Below are positions 51,721-60,056 of a stretch of DNA of 64,000 nt, one piece after another. The stretch comes from Stenotrophomonas maltophilia (lineage in GTDB: Bacteria > Pseudomonadota > Gammaproteobacteria > Xanthomonadales > Xanthomonadaceae). The position numbers were made by a program, and so were the translations under genes. The number at the start of each line of letters is the position of its first letter. Within the stretch, counting starts at the first letter, position 1. The notes below the pieces were generated by a model that was not told the DNA's origin, searched no databases, and was given only the letters and a program-made list of their open reading frames with translations. The stretch is taken from positions 1 through 64,000 of the forward strand of contig DEZI01000022.1 in assembly GCA_002364755.1 (NCBI GenBank). Reading direction: 5' to 3'.

Positions 51721-53070
51721 TCACTTGCCGATGCAGAAGCTTGAGAAAATCCGGCCCAGCAGGTCATCCGCACTCATCTGCCCGGTGATCTCGCCCAGCG
51801 CGTCGTGCGCCAGCCGCAGTTCTTCGGCGGCCAGTTCCAGGTGTTCATGCACAAGCTCGCCATCGGCGCGCTGCGCATGCTCCTGCGCGCGTTCGATCGC
51901 ATCCACGTGGCGGGTGCGGGCGGAGAACTCGCCATCCACCTGCTCCCCTGCGCCGGCCGAGGCAATCGAACGCAGGCGCGTGTGCAGGTCTTCCAGACCG
52001 GCACCGGTGGCGGCCGAGACGAACACGCGGTCCGGATCGTCCAGCGCCGGCAACGCGTCCAGCAGGTCCGACTTGTTGTGGATGTAGATCTTGTGCGGCA
52101 CGGCGGCCACGGCTTCGCCCAGCGCGGCTTCGCCGGCGGCCGGGTCGCGCGCGTCCAGCACGATCAGCGCCAGGTCGGTGCGTTCGATTTCCACGTGGGC
52201 GCGGCGCATGCCTTCGCGTTCGATGGCATCGCCGCCGTCGCGCAGGCCGGCGGTGTCAACCAGGGTCAGCTCCAGGCCGTCCAGGCGGATGGTTTCGCGC
52301 AGGGTGTCGCGGGTGGTGCCGGCGATGTCGGTGACGATGGCGCGCTCGCTGCCGGCCAGGGCGTTCAGCAGTGAGCTCTTGCCGGCATTCGGCGGGCCGA
52401 TCAGCACCGCATGCAGGCCATCGCGCAGGCGACGGCCGCGCTCGGCATCACGACGCAGCAGGGCAAGATCAGCGCGCGCCTGTTCCAGCCCACGACGCAC
52501 CTGCGCGCCGCCCAGGGTATCCAGCGGTTCGTCGGCGAAGTCGATGGCGGCTTCCACGTGGATGCGCAGCAGCACCAGCTGTTCGACCACCGCCTCGATA
52601 CGGCGTGAGAACACACCGTCCAGCGAGCGACGTGCCGCGCGCGCGGCGCGGTTGTCACCGGCGGCGATCAGGTCGGCGATGGCCTCGGCCTGGGCCAGGT
52701 CGAGCTTGCCGTTGAGGAACGCGCGTTCGCTGAACTCACCCGGCCGTGCCTGGCGTGCACCGAGCGCGATGCAGCGCGCGACCAGCTGCTGCAGCAGCAC
52801 GGGGCTGCCGTGGCCCTGCAGTTCCACCACTTCCTCGCCGGTGAAGCTGTTCGGTGCCGGGAACCACAGCACGATGCCGTCGTCGATCACCTCACCGTCG
52901 GCATCGCGCAGGCGCGCGTAGTGCGCATGGCGCGGGCGCAGCGTGGGCGCGCCCAGCGCGTTGGCGATCGCCGCGGCACGCGGGCCGGACAGGCGCAGCA
53001 GGCCGACACCGCCCGCGCCGGGGGCACTGGCGATGGCGACGATGGTGTCGGTACGGGTCACATCGTCCAT
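51721..53070 (-). CDS. mnmE: tRNA uridine-5-carboxymethylaminomethyl(34) synthesis GTPase MnmE
   Basis: A 449-residue potassium-dependent GTPase that, with MnmG, modifies U34 of certain tRNAs. It has the N-terminal formyl-THF-binding domain (DTIVAIASAPGAGGVGLLRL, FTGEEVVELQGHGSPVLLQQ), the G domain with GPPNAGKSSLLNALAG, DIAGTTRDTLRE, VDTAGLR and IHNKSDLLD, and the conserved C-terminal CIGK whose Cys is essential. Length matches the family. Upstream is the large lipoprotein, three bases away; the order yidC...mnmE is the usual one but with that gene inserted. Confidence 0.96.
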   Translation of the reverse strand: MDDVTRTDTIVAIASAPGAGGVGLLRLSGPRAAAIANALGAPTLRPRHAHYARLRDADGEVIDDGIVLWFPAPNSFTGEEVVELQGHGSPVLLQQLVARCIALGARQARPGEFSERAFLNGKLDLAQAEAIADLIAAGDNRAARAARRSLDGVFSRRIEAVVEQLVLLRIHVEAAIDFADEPLDTLGGAQVRRGLEQARADLALLRRDAERGRRLRDGLHAVLIGPPNAGKSSLLNALAGSERAIVTDIAGTTRDTLRETIRLDGLELTLVDTAGLRDGGDAIEREGMRRAHVEIERTDLALIVLDARDPAAGEAALGEAVAAVPHKIYIHNKSDLLDALPALDDPDRVFVSAATGAGLEDLHTRLRSIASAGAGEQVDGEFSARTRHVDAIERAQEHAQRADGELVHEHLELAAEELRLAHDALGEITGQMSADDLLGRIFSSFCIGK

Positions 53071-53073
53071 GGC

Positions 53074-55740
53074 TCAGAGCTTCTCCAGCTGCGCGCGCGC
53101 CTGCGCCGCACCGCTGCCTTGCGGCTGCAGCGCCAGGTAGGTGGTGTAGGCCTGCTTCGCCTTGGCCTTGTCGCCAACGTGGAAGTAGGCATCGCCCAGG
53201 TTGAGATGGGCCACCGCGCGCGACGGATCGATTTTCAGCGTGTTCTCCAGCCAGCGCGCCGCTTCGGCGTAGCGTTGCTGGCGGTAGTAGACGAAGCCGA
53301 GATTGTTGGCCGCCTGGGCAAAATCCGGGCGCAGCTTCAGTGCCTCGGCGAACTGCACGGCGGCTTCGTCGTAGCGCTTCTCGCGGTACAGCTGCAGGCC
53401 ACGGTCGTTGGCCTGCTGCGAGCGCTGGCGGTCAGAGGCCGGTCCGGCCGTCGGCACCACCAGCTTTGCCTTGCCGCCCTGCAGGTCGGCCACGGTCACT
53501 GGCGCTTCGCTGTTCTTGGCGTCCTGGGCAGCGTCGACCTTGTTGTTCAGGGCGATCGCATCGGCAGTCAGCTGGCGCGTATCGGCGTTGAGGTATTCCT
53601 GGCTGTCCGGCACCTGGAACACGAACTCGCCCCCCTGCGAGCCGGGCAGGCTGCCGAAGGCCGGCGTCTGCTGCGAGACCGCCGACACCGCCGGCGCCAC
53701 ATAGGCGGCCAGCTCGGTACCGGTGATCAGGCCATCGCCATTGAGATCGCCCTTGCCAGCCAATGCCTGCAGCAGCACCCAGGTAAACACCGAGTGTCCG
53801 TTCGGGCCCGCATCTGCCACCTGCTGGTCGGCGCCACCGGCGGTCAGCATCTGTCGCGCGCTGCGGCGTGCGTTCTCGCGCAGGAACGACGACGAGGATG
53901 GGCCGCCGCGGGTCAGGCCGAGGCCGCTGTAGCAGGCATCCATAACGAACATCACATGCTTGGCCTGCATGCTCTCGGCGATGTTCTGGATGTCGGTCAT
54001 CGCGATGGCATCGGTGGCGAATTCCTTCGGGTCCGAATCGACCGGGATGATGTAGCCCAGGTCACGGCCGGAGGCGAGCTGGCGCGTTGCGCCGTGGCCG
54101 GCGAAGAACACGAACACCCGATCGTTCTTTCCGGTGCGGTCGTCAGCCAAGTGGTCGTGGAAGGCGGCCAAGATGTTGTTGCGGGTGGCCTGCTCGTTCT
54201 TCAGCACGATCACCTGCGAGGACGGGAAACCGAACTGCCCGGTCAGGGTGTCGGCCACCGCCTGCGCATCGTGGCTGGCGTATTCCAGCTTCGGCCACTT
54301 GGCGTAGTTGTCGATGCCCACCACGATCGCCCACGACTTCTCGTAGCCGGTGGTGACGGTGGCATCGCTGCTGGCGCCCTTGCGCGCGCGGGCGACGGTA
54401 AACTCGCGGCCGTTCCAGCCGGCGAACTGGTAACCGTCGGCGATCAGCCGGTCGAGGATCTGCGGCAGCGCCTTCACCGCTCGGTCGTGGATGTCATGGA
54501 ACAGGATGATGCCGCGCTGTTCCTTGTTCACCTGGCCGAGCACGCGCTGCACGATCGATTCCGGCACCGGGTCGGCCCAGTCCATCGAGTCGATGTTCCA
54601 CATGATCGACTTCAGGCCGGCCTCGTTGAGCAGCTGCAGGCCTTCGGCGTTGCGCGCGCCATACGGGAAGCGGAACAGCGGCGCGCGCTTGCTGTCGACA
54701 TCCTTCAGCAGGGTGTCGGTGTCCAGCACCTGCTGGCGCAGCGCATCGCCGGTGGTGCGCGACAGCTGCGCGTGGGTCAGGCTGTGGTTGCCCACTGCAT
54801 AGCCCTCTTCCATCAGGTTGCGGCTGATCTTCGCCATCGGGCCCAGGCTGACCTTGCCGTCGGCTTCGACCTTGCCCAGGTTGCGGCCCACTTCGAAGAA
54901 CACGCCCGGCACGTCGTAGCGCTTGAGGATGGCCACCACTTCATCGGTGTAGGCCTTGTGCGGGCCGTCGTCGAAGGTCAGCACCACGGTCTTGGCCGGC
55001 AGGTCGCGGCCGAAGATCTCGCGGTCGCTGTCCTTCATCGACATCGGGTACGGCTCGATCACCCCGTAGTCGCGCAGGATGGCCTCGCGGCTGTAGTCCT
55101 TGTGCAGGTGGGCGATGTAGTCCTCCCACTTCTCGCGCTTCAGGTCGATGGCGCGGGTGCGCTCGAAGCGGCTGAAGATGCGGGTCAGTTCCTGGTTGTA
55201 GTTGCGCTCGATCTCGTCCAGCGCGTCCAGGTCTTCGCCGATGCGCTGGTGCAGCTTCACCGCCGGCAGCGAGGAATCCGCACCGACACGTTCGTGCAGG
55301 TCGCGCAGCACCTCGCGGAAGGCCAGGCGATCGGCATCGAACAGTTCCGTCGCCGATTCGATGTAGTCCAGCACCGTGCCCAGCGTGGCGAAGCGCTGCG
55401 GGCTGCCACCACGCAGCAGGCTGTCGAACTGCGCGGCGATGGCGGTGCGCTGTTCCAGCCCATCGTGGAACAGCTGCTGGCCGATGCGGGTGGAGGTACC
55501 GCGGTCGGTGGCACTCTGCTGCTCTTCGTCGGCCAGCAGCACGATGATGCGGCGGTAGCCATCGAGCTGCTTCTGCAGCGCGGCCAACAGCGGGGCGGCG
55601 GCCGGATCGGCGGCGGCCTGTGCGCTGGGCTGGGTGACGGCGGCGGCGGGCGCCTTTCCCTCCTTGTCGCCGCAGCCGGCAACGGCCAGGGTCAACAGCA
55701 GCGAGGGCAGGAACAGGCGGAACGACGACGCACGCGGCAT
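53074..55740 (-). CDS. Lipoprotein with NodB deacetylase, caspase-like, EF-hand and TPR domains
   Basis: An 888-residue protein. The lipobox LAVAGC puts the acyl-Cys at residue 23. After a helical region (50-210) comes a NodB polysaccharide-deacetylase domain (about 248-450) with TFDDGP (255-260), metal His in VGNHSLTHAQL (319, 323) and LFHDIH. Next a caspase-like C14 domain (about 468-712) has His549 in FVFFAGHGATR and Cys603 in VMDACYSG. It contains a canonical EF-hand loop at 665-676 (DLNGDGLITGTE). The C-terminus (770-888) holds about three TPRs. Metacaspases are often Ca2+-activated, which the EF-hand would fit. No function is known to me for this combination. It lies between mnmE and yidC. 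Confidence 0.85.
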   Translation of the reverse strand: MPRASSFRLFLPSLLLTLAVAGCGDKEGKAPAAAVTQPSAQAAADPAAAPLLAALQKQLDGYRRIIVLLADEEQQSATDRGTSTRIGQQLFHDGLEQRTAIAAQFDSLLRGGSPQRFATLGTVLDYIESATELFDADRLAFREVLRDLHERVGADSSLPAVKLHQRIGEDLDALDEIERNYNQELTRIFSRFERTRAIDLKREKWEDYIAHLHKDYSREAILRDYGVIEPYPMSMKDSDREIFGRDLPAKTVVLTFDDGPHKAYTDEVVAILKRYDVPGVFFEVGRNLGKVEADGKVSLGPMAKISRNLMEEGYAVGNHSLTHAQLSRTTGDALRQQVLDTDTLLKDVDSKRAPLFRFPYGARNAEGLQLLNEAGLKSIMWNIDSMDWADPVPESIVQRVLGQVNKEQRGIILFHDIHDRAVKALPQILDRLIADGYQFAGWNGREFTVARARKGASSDATVTTGYEKSWAIVVGIDNYAKWPKLEYASHDAQAVADTLTGQFGFPSSQVIVLKNEQATRNNILAAFHDHLADDRTGKNDRVFVFFAGHGATRQLASGRDLGYIIPVDSDPKEFATDAIAMTDIQNIAESMQAKHVMFVMDACYSGLGLTRGGPSSSSFLRENARRSARQMLTAGGADQQVADAGPNGHSVFTWVLLQALAGKGDLNGDGLITGTELAAYVAPAVSAVSQQTPAFGSLPGSQGGEFVFQVPDSQEYLNADTRQLTADAIALNNKVDAAQDAKNSEAPVTVADLQGGKAKLVVPTAGPASDRQRSQQANDRGLQLYREKRYDEAAVQFAEALKLRPDFAQAANNLGFVYYRQQRYAEAARWLENTLKIDPSRAVAHLNLGDAYFHVGDKAKAKQAYTTYLALQPQGSGAAQARAQLEKL

Positions 55741-55795
55741 GGCAGGCTCGATGGGTGGGGACACGGTGTGCGGGCGATTCTACGCCCCGCATGCG

Positions 55796-55821
55796 AAAAG
55801 CCCGCCTTGCGGCGGGCTTTT
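55796..55821 (-). terminator. Rho-independent terminator after yidC
   Basis: AAAAGCCCGCC (55796-55806) and GGCGGGCTTTT (55811-55821) form a perfect stem with a four-base loop, followed on the minus strand by T residues. It begins 15 bases after the yidC stop; being symmetrical it could work in both directions. Confidence 0.88.
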
Positions 55822-55835
55822 GCGGGTCGGTCAGG

Positions 55836-57554
55836 TTATTTCTTCTTGACCGGGGCCGGTGCGGTGGTCGCCGGCAGCGGCTCGCCGCCGTGGCGCTTGG
55901 TCATCCACCACTGCTGCAGCAGGCCCAGGCCGCCGTTGACCACCCAGTACAGGACCAGGCCGGACGGCATGAAGGCCATCATGACGCCGAAGACCAGCGG
56001 CATGAACTGCATCATCTTCTGCTGCATCGGGTCCATGCCCGGTGCCGGGGTCAGCTTCTGCGTGGCCCACATCACCGCCATGTTGATGACCGGCAGGATG
56101 AAGTACGGGTCGCGCGCGGTCAGATCCTGGATCCAGCCCAGCCACGGCGCCTGGCGCAGTTCGACCGACTCGACCAGCACCCAGTACAGGGCGAAGAAGA
56201 TCGGCATCTGGATGAGGATCGGCAGGCAGCCGCCCATCGGATTGATCTTTTCCTTCTTGTACAGCTCCATCATCGCGGTCTGGAACTTCTGGCGGTCATC
56301 GCCATAGCGTTCCTTCAGCTGAGCGATGCGCGGCTGGAAGCGACGCATCTTCGCACCGCTCTTGTACTGCACGGCCGACAGCGGGTAGAGCACCAGCTTC
56401 AGCAGCACCACCAGGCCGACGATGGCCCAGCCCCAGTTGCCGACCAGCTTGTGCACCTGGTTCAGCACCCAGAACAGGCCCTGGCCGATCACCGCCATCA
56501 TCGAGAAGCGGCTGTAGTCGACCACGCGGTCCAGGCCCGGCACGTCTTCCTTGGCGATCTGGTTGACCAGCTTCGGGCCGACCCACAGGCGGGCTTCGGT
56601 GCTGGTGGACTGGCCCGGGGCCACGGTGAAGGCCGGGCCACGCGCTTCGATCAGGTCACGACCGGCCACCTGCGACAGCACGTAGTGCGCGGTCTGGTCC
56701 TTCTGCGGGATCCAGGCGGTGAAGAAGTGGTGCTGCAGCATCGCCAGCCAGCCGCCGGTGATGTTCTGGTTCAGCGCGCCATCGTCCAGGTAATCCTTGA
56801 ACGCACGACGCTGGTACTTCCTGTCGTTGTCGTACCAGGTCGCACCGTTGAAGCTGAACGAGTCCGGGTTGGTCATGTTCCGCGACAAGATGGTCGGGGT
56901 ACGGTCCAGGGTGCGGTAGACGTAGCCGTTCCACGGGGCGGCGCCGGTGTTGCTGACCTCGTCCTTGAAGCGCACGGCGTACTCGTTGCGCGAGACGGTC
57001 AGGGTGCGCTTGATGGTCACGCCGTTGTCGGCAGTCCACACGAACGGAACCTGCAGTTCGTTCTGGCCGTCGGCCAGCACGAAGTCGCGGACGTCACCGA
57101 CCAGCTTGAATCCATCGGCGCCCGGCACCGGGGCGTTCTTGTCTTCGCTGGCCCAGCCGCTGATCGCGCTGTACGGATGCGCGGGGTCTTCGGTCAGCAG
57201 GCGCACCGGGGCACTGCCTTCTTCCTTGGACTGCGGGAACTGCAGCAGCTCGGCGTCGAGCACGCGGCCGCCGTCCACCACCAGGCGCAGCACGTCGGTG
57301 GTGATGGTCACGCGCTGGGCGGCAGGGGTGGCGCTGGCCTGGGCCTGCTGCGCCGCGGCCTGGCCCGGGGCACCGGGGACCTGCGCGCTGGGGATGCTGC
57401 CCGGGGCCGCACCTGGAACGCTCTGTGCGGCGGCCTGCGCGGAAGTGGTGGTCGGGGCCGGGGTCGGCGCGGCCTTTTCACGGCCCCACTCCATCCACAG
57501 GAACACGGCCACCATCAGCCAGGCAAAAATAAGGAATACGCGGGTCTGGTTCAT
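55836..57554 (-). CDS. yidC: Membrane protein insertase YidC
   Basis: A 572-residue inner-membrane insertase of the YidC/Oxa1/Alb3 family. The N-terminal helix (VFLIFAWLMVAVFLWMEW) is followed by an Ala/Pro/Gln-rich spacer and a large periplasmic beta-domain. The conserved five-helix core has GNWGWAIVGLVVLLKLVLYP, with the essential Arg/Lys region in SAVQYKSGAKMRRFQPRIAQ, and later GGCLPILIQMPIFFALYWVL and a basic tail (KRHGGEPL to KKK). It begins one base inside rnpA's stop (TGATG). The order is rpmH-rnpA-yidC without a yidD between. Confidence 0.96.
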   Translation of the reverse strand: MNQTRVFLIFAWLMVAVFLWMEWGREKAAPTPAPTTTSAQAAAQSVPGAAPGSIPSAQVPGAPGQAAAQQAQASATPAAQRVTITTDVLRLVVDGGRVLDAELLQFPQSKEEGSAPVRLLTEDPAHPYSAISGWASEDKNAPVPGADGFKLVGDVRDFVLADGQNELQVPFVWTADNGVTIKRTLTVSRNEYAVRFKDEVSNTGAAPWNGYVYRTLDRTPTILSRNMTNPDSFSFNGATWYDNDRKYQRRAFKDYLDDGALNQNITGGWLAMLQHHFFTAWIPQKDQTAHYVLSQVAGRDLIEARGPAFTVAPGQSTSTEARLWVGPKLVNQIAKEDVPGLDRVVDYSRFSMMAVIGQGLFWVLNQVHKLVGNWGWAIVGLVVLLKLVLYPLSAVQYKSGAKMRRFQPRIAQLKERYGDDRQKFQTAMMELYKKEKINPMGGCLPILIQMPIFFALYWVLVESVELRQAPWLGWIQDLTARDPYFILPVINMAVMWATQKLTPAPGMDPMQQKMMQFMPLVFGVMMAFMPSGLVLYWVVNGGLGLLQQWWMTKRHGGEPLPATTAPAPVKKK

Positions 57555-58048
57555 CAGCGGACAGGCTCGGCGGGGCCGGGACGCGATGCCGGCTCGATCA
57601 AAGAGGGAGGTGCGATGCCATCTGGCGGCGGCATTGTGCCGTCCACGCCCGGCGCGGGCAATGCACGCAGGCGCCGCAGCAGGCGCAGAAAGGCCTGGCG
57701 GATGTCGTCGTTGCTGGCAGAACGCGCAGCACTACGAGCCACGACGACGAAGTCGCCTGGCTGGATATCGGTTCGTGTCTGACGCAGGATGTCGCGCAGG
57801 ACGCGCTTGATCCGGTTACGCCCGACGGCGTTCGGATCAACCTTGCGGGAAACCGCCAGACCCAGCCTGGCCGGCCGGTCAGCCGGCAGCCAGTGCAGGG
57901 TCATCAGCGGATCGGACACACGGCGGGCGCCGTTGAAGACCGTTGAATATTCGGCACGCGTGCGAACCCGCGCAGAGCGAGGGAATCGCTTGCGCGGGTC
58001 TGCAGTATTCACTGTCGAAGGGATTGCGTCTGCCGCGATGTGCGGCAT
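57554..58048 (-). CDS. rnpA: Ribonuclease P protein component RnpA
   Basis: A protein of up to 164 residues that helps RNase P RNA cleave pre-tRNA 5' leaders. It has the RnpA core: FPRSARVRTRAEYSTVFNGA, RLGLAVSRKVDPNAVGRNRI with the RNR box (RNRIKR), and DFVVVARSAA. The C-terminal ~25 residues are Pro-rich and unusual, running into yidC with one overlapping base. The start is uncertain: an ATG at 58048 gives MPHIAADAI, whereas a GTG at 58012 gives the shorter VNTADPRKRFPRS typical of homologues. rpmH lies five bases upstream. Confidence 0.93.
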   Translation of the reverse strand: MPHIAADAIPSTVNTADPRKRFPRSARVRTRAEYSTVFNGARRVSDPLMTLHWLPADRPARLGLAVSRKVDPNAVGRNRIKRVLRDILRQTRTDIQPGDFVVVARSAARSASNDDIRQAFLRLLRRLRALPAPGVDGTMPPPDGIAPPSLIEPASRPGPAEPVR

Positions 58049-58053
58049 GGCAA

Positions 58054-58194
58054 TCAGGCGCTCAGGACTTTGCGGCCCTTGGCGCGGCGACGCGACAGGA
58101 TCTTGCGGCCGTCAGCGGTCTTCATACGGGCACGGAAGCCGTGGTCGCGCTTACGCTTGAGGTTGCTGGGCTGGTAGGTGCGCTTGGTGGCCAT
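58054..58194 (-). CDS. rpmH: 50S ribosomal protein L34
   Basis: A 46-residue basic protein, MATKRTYQPSNLKRKRDHGF then RARMKTADGRKILSRRR and AKGRKVLSA, the universal L34 pattern. It is too short for many gene finders. It starts at ATG 58194 and ends five bases before rnpA, with which it forms the usual rpmH-rnpA unit. Confidence 0.98.
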   Translation of the reverse strand: MATKRTYQPSNLKRKRDHGFRARMKTADGRKILSRRRAKGRKVLSA

Positions 58195-58233
58195 GTGGGC
58201 CTCTCGTATGAATGGGACGGGAAAGAACCGGAA

Positions 58234-58263
58234 ATTCTAGAGAGGTCTCCCCCCCTACGTCAA
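58234..58263 (-). promoter_or_regulatory. Sigma-70-type promoter for rpmH-rnpA
   Basis: On the minus strand a -35 box TTGACG (complement of 58258-58263) and a -10 box TAGAAT (complement of 58234-58239) are separated by 18 bases. The -10 lies about 40 bases before the rpmH start. Distance and match are good; not tested. Confidence 0.7.
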
Positions 58264-58303
58264 CCCCTTGTGACTACGCCAATTCACCGGGCTGTGCAAT
58301 AGC

Positions 58304-58324
58304 TGTGGATCTTTTTGTGAATAA
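58304..58324. promoter_or_regulatory. Two near-consensus DnaA boxes upstream of dnaA
   Basis: TGTGGATCT (58304-58312) and TGTGAATAA (58316-58324), each one or two bases from the DnaA consensus TGTGGATAA. They lie about 125 bases before dnaA and may serve its autoregulation. The rest of the 250-base rpmH-dnaA gap shows nothing else clear. Confidence 0.5.
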
Positions 58325-58448
58325 GTGGGGGACAAGCATTCCGAAGCCGGGCGCTCGGTGGTAGTCTGAGCCATCCATTTCCCCCTTTCAGGCCTGTGTT
58401 TGGGCGCGTTGTCGCGCCTGTGCACAGGTCACCGGACGATTATTGCCG

Positions 58449-59780
58449 ATGGATGCCTGGTCCCGAAGTCTCGAACGCCTCGAAGCGGAGTTCCCGCCGG
58501 AAGACGTTCACACCTGGTTGAAGCCGCTGCAGGCCGATCTGCGCGCGGACAGCCTGGTGCTGTATGCCCCGAACGCCTTCATCGTCGACCAGGTGCGCGA
58601 GCTGTACCTGGCCCGGATCCGCGAGCTGCTGACGCACTTCGCGGGTTTCAGCGACGTTTTTCTTGAAATCGGCTCGCGCCCGCGGCCCTCGGAGGCGCAG
58701 AACGCGCCGGTTTCGAGCGTGTCAGCGGCGGTGGTGGCTGCACCGCAGGTGCCGTTCGCCGGCAACCTGGACAACCACTACACCTTTGCCAACTTCGTCG
58801 AAGGCCGCAGCAACCAGCTGGGCCTGGCCGCTGCCTTCCAGGCGGCGCAGAAGCCGGGCGACCGCGCGCACAATCCGCTGCTGCTGTACGGAGGCACCGG
58901 CCTGGGCAAGACCCACCTGATGTTCGCCGCCGGCAACGCCATGCGCCAGGCCAACCCGGGTGCGAAGGTGCTGTACCTGCGTTCGGAACAGTTCTTCAGC
59001 GCGATGATCCGGGCCCTGCAGGAAAAGACCATGGATCAGTTCAAGCGCCAGTTCCAGCAGGTGGACGCGCTGCTGATCGATGACATCCAGTTCTTCGCCG
59101 GCAAGGATCGCACCCAGGAAGAGTTCTTCCACACCTTCAACGCGCTGTTCGACGGCAAGCAGCAGATCATCCTGACCTGCGACCGGTACCCGCGCGAAGT
59201 CGAGGGCCTGGAAGCGCGCCTGAAGTCGCGGCTTGCCTGGGGCCTGTCGGTCGCGATCGAACCGCCGGACTTCGAGACCCGCGCCGCGATCGTGCTGGCG
59301 AAAGCCCGCGAACGCGGTGCCGAGATTCCGGATGATGTTGCGTTCCTGATCGCCAAGAAGATGCGCTCCAACGTGCGCGACCTCGAAGGCGCGCTCAATA
59401 CCCTGACCGCCCGCGCCAATTTCACCGGCCGCGCGATCACCACCGAATTCGCCCAGGAAACCCTGCGCGACCTGCTGCGCGCCCAGCAGCAGGCGATCAG
59501 CATTCCCAACATCCAGAAAACCGTTGCCGACTACTACGGCCTGCAGATCAAGGATCTGCTGTCCAAGCGCCGGACCCGTTCGCTGGCCCGTCCGCGCCAG
59601 GTCGCCATGGCCCTGACCAAGGAGCTGACCGAGCACAGCCTGCCCGAGATCGGCGATGCGTTTGCCGGTCGCGATCACACCACGGTGCTGCATGCCTGCC
59701 GCCAGATCCGCACCCTGATGGAAACCGACGGCAAGCTCCGCGAGGACTGGGACAAGCTGATCCGGAAGCTGAGCGAATGA
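58449..59780 (+). CDS. dnaA: Chromosomal replication initiator DnaA
   Basis: A 443-residue AAA+ initiator that binds DnaA boxes at oriC and opens the duplex. Domain I starts MDAWSRSLERLEAEFPPEDV, a short linker follows, then domain III with Walker A GGTGLGKT (148-155), Walker B ALLIDDIQFFAGKDR and sensor regions. Domain IV has SIPNIQKTVADYYGLQIKDL, KRRTRSLARPRQVAMALTKE and the DnaA signature GRDHTTVLHACRQI. The ATG at 58449 is chosen over a TTG two codons upstream. It precedes the probable oriC and dnaN. Confidence 0.97.
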   Translation: MDAWSRSLERLEAEFPPEDVHTWLKPLQADLRADSLVLYAPNAFIVDQVRELYLARIRELLTHFAGFSDVFLEIGSRPRPSEAQNAPVSSVSAAVVAAPQVPFAGNLDNHYTFANFVEGRSNQLGLAAAFQAAQKPGDRAHNPLLLYGGTGLGKTHLMFAAGNAMRQANPGAKVLYLRSEQFFSAMIRALQEKTMDQFKRQFQQVDALLIDDIQFFAGKDRTQEEFFHTFNALFDGKQQIILTCDRYPREVEGLEARLKSRLAWGLSVAIEPPDFETRAAIVLAKARERGAEIPDDVAFLIAKKMRSNVRDLEGALNTLTARANFTGRAITTEFAQETLRDLLRAQQQAISIPNIQKTVADYYGLQIKDLLSKRRTRSLARPRQVAMALTKELTEHSLPEIGDAFAGRDHTTVLHACRQIRTLMETDGKLREDWDKLIRKLSE

Positions 59781-60056
59781 TGCACGGACGCTGATGAGGC
59801 GTCATCGCACAAAACGGTGCAGAATCCGGTAGCAAGCGCGGGATGAGTTGTGGATAAAAAGGGCGCCTGAAAACGCGTCGAATTTATCCACAGCTTTCCC
59901 CACCCCCTGGAGGGCGGTAATGCAGAGGGTTTCGAGACTAGAAACTCTTTTTATTACAAAGACTTAGCATTGTTTTCCAGCGATTCTGTCTCTACCAGCA
60001 CCACCAAGCTTTTGATTTATTCCACATTTTTTTAAAGCATAGGGGCACGGAACCAC
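59781..60056. other. oriC: Probable replication origin (oriC) in the dnaA-dnaN intergenic region
   Basis: This 276-base gap has two perfect DnaA boxes, TGTGGATAA at 59849-59857 and TTATCCACA at 59884-59892, in opposite orientation. AT-rich runs follow (TCTTTTTATTACAAAG about 59946-59961 and TTTTTTTAAAGCATAG at 60027-60042) that could be the unwinding element. The gene context dnaA-oriC-dnaN fits, and as I recall the functional origin of Xanthomonas lies in the same gap. GC skew was not computed. Confidence 0.7.

Noticed and set aside
52186..52568. TTCCACGTGG sequences inside mnmE as further parS sites
   Set aside because: Only the central half matches; the outer bases are wrong on one side, unlike the dnaN-recF cluster.
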